In this document: positions 30,291 through 34,974 of the stretch, piece after piece
Numbering within the stretch: the first letter of the stretch is position 1
Layout: every line of letters begins with the position of its first letter
Source of the DNA: Bacteroidales bacterium UBA1189
GTDB taxonomy: Bacteria; Bacteroidota; Bacteroidia; Bacteroidales; Bacteroidaceae
Direction of reading: 5' to 3'
DNA length: 34,974 nucleotides
Assembly: GCA_002309805.1 (NCBI GenBank)
Contig: DBYJ01000013.1
Span: 45,351-80,324 of the forward strand
Translations under genes and position numbers: made by a program
Notes under the pieces: model-generated
What the model was told of the DNA's origin: nothing
The model's input: the letters and a program-made list of their open reading frames with translations, nothing else
Databases searched by the model: none

Positions 30291-30427
30291 TTTTCAGAGG
30301 ATTAGTTCCGATTCCGTCGGAGGAAGGAAAAGGCTGATGTAGTGGTAAAATCCCAGTATCGGCTCAAAAAAAAATCCACAAAATGTTTTTTTAGCCCAAA
30401 ATGAGCCGATAATTTTAAAATATCGCG

Positions 30428-30435
30428 TATCTTTG
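30428..30435 (+). promoter_or_regulatory. -7 box of the fic gene
   Basis: Perfect TATCTTTG lies 22 nt before the ATG at 30458. No TTTG is found at the expected -33 position, so the promoter may be weak or activator-dependent. Confidence 0.6.
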
Positions 30436-30457
30436 CGCCGATTAAATACGTAAGGGT

Positions 30458-31492
30458 ATGGATAAATCAAGGGAAATTCTGCAGTTTCTGCACTATCATC
30501 CGCTGTCGTCGCGCGACGAAATTGTCCGTGGAACGAGCTTTGAGGGTAGCGATGCCACCATGAAGCGACTGCTTGCGGCTGCTGTAGCCAAGGGCGATGT
30601 GGTGGTGGAAGGCAAGGCGCGTGCCACAAGGTACAGGCTGTCGGATCAGGCCCATTTGCTGATGCCGCTGAATCTGGATACCTACTTTGTGCAGGATGTG
30701 GACGAGCGCGAGGTGCAAACATCGTTTAATTTCGACTTGATACGCCAGCAGTTGCCAGCCGTACACTTGTTTACCGACGAAGAGATGGAGCACCTTAACA
30801 CGCTGCAGGCAGAATTTCGCCAGCATGTGAGCGATATGACGGAGAACGAGTATCGCAAGGAGATGGAGCGGTTGGGCATTGACCTGAGCTGGAAATCGTC
30901 GCAGATAGAGGGGAACACTTATTCGTTGCTGGAGACGGAGCGACTGTTGCGCGAGAGCAAGACGGCCGACGGCAAAACGAAGGAGGAGGCGGTGATGCTG
31001 CTGAACCATAAGGATGCGCTGCGATTCGTGCTGGATAATCCTGACTACCTGCAACAGTTGACGGTGAGCCATATAGAGGACATACACCAGTTGCTGACCA
31101 AGGAACTGTCTGTTGACAGGGGTATCCGTCATCGCCGTGTGGGAATCACAGGCACTAACTATCGTCCGCTGGACAACGAGTTCCAGATTCTTGAGGCCAT
31201 GCACGATACCTGCGACCTGATAAATAGTCGTGAGAACGTGTTCGAGAAGGCGCTACTCGCGCTGGTGCTGCTGTCGTATATCCAGGCTTTCTCTGACGGC
31301 AACAAGCGCACGGCCCGCATCACCAGTAATGCCATTCTGATAGCCAACGGCTACTGCCCGCTGAGTTTCCGTTCTGTTGACTCCATCGACTACAAGAAGG
31401 CAATGCTCATCTTCTACGAGCAGAACAACCTTTATGCCTTCAAGCAGATTTTCATCGATCAGTTTGACTTTGCCGTGAGGGAGTATTTTTAG
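30458..31492 (+). CDS. Fic family protein lacking the catalytic histidine
   Basis: The protein has 344 residues and is cytoplasmic. A winged-helix-like N terminus (about 3-65, ILQFLHYHPLSSRDEIVRG) is followed by the Fic fold. The inhibitory motif SSQIEGN (about residues 148-154) marks a class II (N-terminal inhibitory helix) Fic. The catalytic loop reads IQAFSDGNKRTAR, where HxFxDGNGRxxR is expected: the histidine that deprotonates the target hydroxyl is Gln (codon CAG at about 31281) and a Gly is Lys. The rest of the loop is intact. Canonical AMP transfer is therefore doubtful; a phosphate-transfer, regulatory or inactive role is possible. It may also belong to a natural Gln subfamily. Confidence 0.88.
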   Translation: MDKSREILQFLHYHPLSSRDEIVRGTSFEGSDATMKRLLAAAVAKGDVVVEGKARATRYRLSDQAHLLMPLNLDTYFVQDVDEREVQTSFNFDLIRQQLPAVHLFTDEEMEHLNTLQAEFRQHVSDMTENEYRKEMERLGIDLSWKSSQIEGNTYSLLETERLLRESKTADGKTKEEAVMLLNHKDALRFVLDNPDYLQQLTVSHIEDIHQLLTKELSVDRGIRHRRVGITGTNYRPLDNEFQILEAMHDTCDLINSRENVFEKALLALVLLSYIQAFSDGNKRTARITSNAILIANGYCPLSFRSVDSIDYKKAMLIFYEQNNLYAFKQIFIDQFDFAVREYF

Positions 31493-31560
31493 TCTGATGG
31501 AAGATGTAAAAGTTTGAAAAGTGTGGATTTTGCTGGCTTTCGGCAGGACGGAGAGCGTGA

Positions 31561-31630
31561 CGTACACCAACTTTTCCAAATCACCAACAAAAAAGACAAA
31601 AGAAGGCTGACACGCCTATGTGCCAGCCCT
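31561..31630. repeat. 70-bp direct repeat flanking fic, copy 2
   Basis: This copy lies just past the fic stop and includes the ABC operon terminator. The -7 box seen in copy 1 is absent here. Confidence 0.88.
31587..31630 (-). terminator. Intrinsic terminator of the ABC transporter operon
   Basis: On the minus strand GGCTGGCAC / GTGTCAGCC arms (one mismatch) around ATAGGC are followed by TTCTTTTGTCTTTTTTG. It lies 22 nt past the ATPase stop. Confidence 0.82.
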
Positions 31631-31651
31631 CTCGTTCTTTAGCACTATGGG

Positions 31652-32332
<681 letters not shown>

Positions 32333-32336
32333 AATA

Positions 32337-32364
32337 ATTAAAAATTAAAAATTAAAAATTAAAA
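32337..32364 (-). repeat. AT-rich 7-bp tandem repeat (ATTAAAA x4)
   Basis: Four exact ATTAAAA units on the + strand sit 4 nt upstream of the ATPase start at 32332. Confidence 0.85.
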
Positions 32365-32410
32365 ATGGGAAAAACGTTGTTTTTAATGAAGAATGAAATA
32401 ATCTTTTAAT

Positions 32411-32445
32411 GAAGAATGAAAAATGAAAAATGAAAAATAAATAGC
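32411..32445 (-). repeat. AT-rich 7-bp tandem repeat (GAAAAAT x5)
   Basis: GAAGAAT then four GAAAAAT units lie on the + strand, with a further GAAGAAT at 32388. They are in the gap between the permease and ATPase genes. Confidence 0.85.
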
Positions 32446-32526
32446 TTTGCCGACGGGAACGCCTGCGGAAGGGGAATAGCAGATTACAAAACATTCTATT
32501 TTTCATTTTTCATTGTGCGAAGCACA

Positions 32527-34974
32527 TTATTCGCTTTTGATGACGTCGGCGGGGTTTTCGCGGGCGGTGCGCCAGACGCGGCTGCCGACAAAGAGGGCGA
32601 TGAGCAGGGCTGTGCCAACGAAGATGGCGACGAAGACCCAGAGGGAGAGCGGCGTGCGCTTGACGTACTGCTCCAGCCAGCCGTGCATGACGATGTAGCT
32701 GACGGAGAAGCCCACGAAGGCACCGACGGCGAGGATGAGGCCGTACTCGCGGACGAACATCCCGAGGATGTCGCGGAGCTTCGCGCCGTGAATCTTGCGC
32801 AGGGCAATCTCCTTGCGGCGCTGGCGGCAGGCAAGGGTGATGATGCTATAGACGCCGAAGACAGCCACGAGCACAGCCACGATGCTGACGATGGTCATCA
32901 GCAGGGCGAGGTTGTCCTCGCTGCGCATCAGCTCCGCCCATTCGTCCTCGTGCCAGACGACGTCGAAGATCAGGTCGGGGTGTTCGTCCAGCATCGCCTG
33001 CAGTTCCTGCTTCAGTTCGGCGCGATGGGCGGGATCGTAGTGCACGGCAATCTTGGAGTCCAGGAATGTCCAGGGAGCCAAACCGATGATATAAGGTTGG
33101 GCAGCCTGCGTAGGCGAGTCAAGGTAGAGGTCCTTGACGACAGCCTTCACGGTAAAATGGAGTGCCTCGGGGGGATTGTCCCCATAGATGAAATCCGTCG
33201 TGGAAATCTGCATCCCTACAGCCGACTCGACGCCCATCAGCTCGCGCGTCCGTTCCGTGATGGCCACTTCGCCGTCGAGCGGCCTTATCGGCAGCGAGCC
33301 TTCCACAGCCGTCAGTCCGGACTCCGTTAAGTCGCTATTGAAGCTGATGAGCACCACGGGCATTCCCTCTTCCTTGATGCGGTCAAAGGACATGTCGTTT
33401 GCCGTCTCGCCGTCGCGGTGCGGCAGCATCTTCACATCCTCCGTACCGCCGAACTTGCCGCCGAACGTTCCGCTGTACAGGCCGATGGCGTCTTCGCCTG
33501 CCCGTTTGACGCTGTGCACATAGGGCAGTTTGCGGAGACGATCCATCAGCTCTGCATCTACCCCGAGCCTCTCATCGTTATAGAGCAGCTGTCCGAACAT
33601 CTTTGGCACGTCGGGATGTTCGGGGTCGCGGGTGCCCGTCAGTTCAAAGTGCATGTGGCCTTTGATGTCGTAGCCCCAGTCGGTATTCTTCATGAAGTAG
33701 AGCTGCTTGAGCATGAACGCGGCGCAACAGACGAGGGTGAGGCTCATGGCGAGCTGAACGCCCGTGCAGACCTTCGTGAAGGTGTTGTTCCGTCGTCCTC
33801 CGCCGGGCATGAGGGAGCGGCGGATGGTGTTACGGCGCACAATCTCCACGCTCACCGTGGCAACGACGAGGCAGACGGCGGCGATAATCGCCATGAAGAG
33901 CAGGGCGCTACCCAGGATGTATCCGCCCGCGAGGTCGATGCCGGCATACTGCGCAAAAACGTCCTTCACAACATACGTCATCACCAGGCCAAGCCCCAGC
34001 GCCATGATGAGCGTAAGCGACAGCTCCACGACGAACTGCTCGAGCAACATCCGCGGCTTAGCGCCATGCACCATGCGAAGCGCCATCTCACGCTGGCGCC
34101 CGCGGACGCGGATGAGGAACAGCACAAGGAAGTTGATGAACACGCAGGCCACCAGCAGCACGCTCACCAGCTGGAAGAAGCGCAGGTGCTCGAGGCTGAG
34201 GTTGTCCTTATGGAGTGCGACACTTTTCAGATAACGGTTGGCGCGATGGATAGGGATAAGCTTGATTTCTCCCTTGCGCAGCGTTTCGTTGTCGATGGCG
34301 TTCAGCTTGGCCTCAAAGTCGCGGGGGTCGATGCCCTTCTTCAGCCGGACGAACTGCGATACTCCATAATCCTGCCCTTCTTCAACCGTTTCCATCACGG
34401 GCATAAGGATTAACATGTCAAACGCCACGCAGGAATGGTGTAAGCCCTTGACAACGCCTTCCACAAGCCATCCGTCGAAATTCGCGTTAAACGGCTTGCC
34501 GACGGCACTCTCCACGCCGAAACGCTTGCGGGCATATTCGTCCGAAAGGAGGGTGCAGCCGAAATCCTTTTGTACGTCCGCATGAACCTCACCCTCAAGA
34601 AGGGGGATGGAAAACATGCTCATGAACTCCGTGTCGGCCTGTACGCAGCGTGCAGGCAGTTTGTAGCCGAACTTTTCGTTGTATGAGCTACCAAAATAAC
34701 AGACGGTAACGGCCTCCACTTCGGGGTATTCGTGGCGAAGGGCGATGCTCAGCCCTGCATAGGTAATAGGCACGCGGTAGGTGCTGTTCATTTCGCCCAA
34801 TCCTTTATCCTGGACCATATAGATGCGGTCGGCACCCGGGTGGAAGTTGTCGAACGTGTTCTCATACCTTATCCATACGCTGGAGAGGGCAAGGCAGACG
34901 AAGCCGACGGCGAGGCCGACGATGGAGATGACGCTTTGCGTCTTATAGCGTTCGAGGCTGCGGATGGCAACCGT
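32527..34974 (-). CDS. FtsX-like ABC transporter permease (MacB periplasmic core), 5' end outside window
   Basis: The frame is open to the window edge, so 815 residues are visible and the start lies beyond 34974. The visible N terminus (AIRSLERYKTQSVISIVGLA) is TM1, followed by the MacB core motif ENTFDNFHPGADRIY, which places residues upstream of the ATG at 34818 inside the gene. Two repeats are seen. Each has a periplasmic core domain and FtsX segments with the coupling motif REMALRMVHGAK in the first and KEIALRKIHGAKLRDIL in the second. The end RVWRTARENPADVIKSE is typical. It partners the ATPase downstream. The substrate is unknown; such Bacteroidetes permeases are often annotated as antimicrobial-peptide or stress-type transporters. 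Confidence 0.93.
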   Translation of the reverse strand, partial: TVAIRSLERYKTQSVISIVGLAVGFVCLALSSVWIRYENTFDNFHPGADRIYMVQDKGLGEMNSTYRVPITYAGLSIALRHEYPEVEAVTVCYFGSSYNEKFGYKLPARCVQADTEFMSMFSIPLLEGEVHADVQKDFGCTLLSDEYARKRFGVESAVGKPFNANFDGWLVEGVVKGLHHSCVAFDMLILMPVMETVEEGQDYGVSQFVRLKKGIDPRDFEAKLNAIDNETLRKGEIKLIPIHRANRYLKSVALHKDNLSLEHLRFFQLVSVLLVACVFINFLVLFLIRVRGRQREMALRMVHGAKPRMLLEQFVVELSLTLIMALGLGLVMTYVVKDVFAQYAGIDLAGGYILGSALLFMAIIAAVCLVVATVSVEIVRRNTIRRSLMPGGGRRNNTFTKVCTGVQLAMSLTLVCCAAFMLKQLYFMKNTDWGYDIKGHMHFELTGTRDPEHPDVPKMFGQLLYNDERLGVDAELMDRLRKLPYVHSVKRAGEDAIGLYSGTFGGKFGGTEDVKMLPHRDGETANDMSFDRIKEEGMPVVLISFNSDLTESGLTAVEGSLPIRPLDGEVAITERTRELMGVESAVGMQISTTDFIYGDNPPEALHFTVKAVVKDLYLDSPTQAAQPYIIGLAPWTFLDSKIAVHYDPAHRAELKQELQAMLDEHPDLIFDVVWHEDEWAELMRSEDNLALLMTIVSIVAVLVAVFGVYSIITLACRQRRKEIALRKIHGAKLRDILGMFVREYGLILAVGAFVGFSVSYIVMHGWLEQYVKRTPLSLWVFVAIFVGTALLIALFVGSRVWRTARENPADVIKSE

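Noticed and set aside
31253..31579. 108-residue minus-strand frame over the fic 3' end
   Set aside because: It overlaps the fic reading frame and lacks a -7 box; copy 2 of the direct repeat has lost TACCTTTG.

Overview
The window is a piece of a Bacteroidales chromosome, most likely Prevotellaceae (inference). Five starts are preceded by the Bacteroidetes promoter pattern: a TTTG-like -33 box, a 20-nt spacer and a TAnnTTTG -7 box. Shine-Dalgarno sites are absent. The gene families also fit: a DUF6340-like lipoprotein, a PG0541-family protein after an RND pump, HU-HIG DNA-binding proteins, a BT4734/VirE_N primase-like protein and several lipoprotein or exported glycoside hydrolases. Coding DNA is mostly GC-rich, while intergenic DNA is AT-rich and full of short tandem repeats.

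Layout. 1-3208: the C-terminal part of secA (cut by the window edge), a DUF6340-like lipoprotein and an acidic unknown. 3209-5904: a repeat-rich intergenic region with a clear promoter, then a GH31 alpha-xylosidase-like lipoprotein. 6047-12663: a tripartite RND efflux operon in the order TolC, HD-domain hydrolase, membrane fusion lipoprotein, RND permease, PG0541-family protein. The AT-richer HD gene is the odd member. 12725-20793: an accessory-looking block holding three tandem HU-like genes on the minus strand. On the plus strand it holds a Ser-Arg repeat mini-ORF, a four-helix-bundle protein, a coiled-coil protein, a hypothetical protein sharing a motif with it, a divergent sigma-70-like factor, a small unknown and a primase/ATPase fusion. 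GTTACC-type arrays in inverted orientation lie at both ends. 20947-26500: a GH13 cyclomaltodextrinase/neopullulanase-like lipoprotein and a 1159-residue fusion of an ADP-ribosylglycohydrolase domain to a GH92 mannosidase-like domain. 26522-30196 (minus): a zinc-ribbon mini-protein, a GH42-like exported enzyme and a membrane-anchored unknown. 30458-31492: a Fic protein lacking the catalytic histidine, flanked by 70-bp direct repeats. 31652-34974 (minus): a MacB/LolD-type ATPase and an FtsX-like permease cut by the window end.

How the genes work together. The efflux genes form one coherent machine and the ABC pair forms another. The glycoside hydrolases act on alpha-glucan, mannose and possibly xyloglucan side chains, but no SusC/SusD pair lies in the window. 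The 12.7-20.8 kb block combines DNA architecture (HU), transcription (sigma-like) and replication-type (primase/ATPase) functions. It is the best candidate for an undescribed system. Three repeat classes recur: 7-bp tracts in front of start codons, 9-bp arrays that sometimes become coding, and 8-9 bp GTTACC arrays at operon ends.
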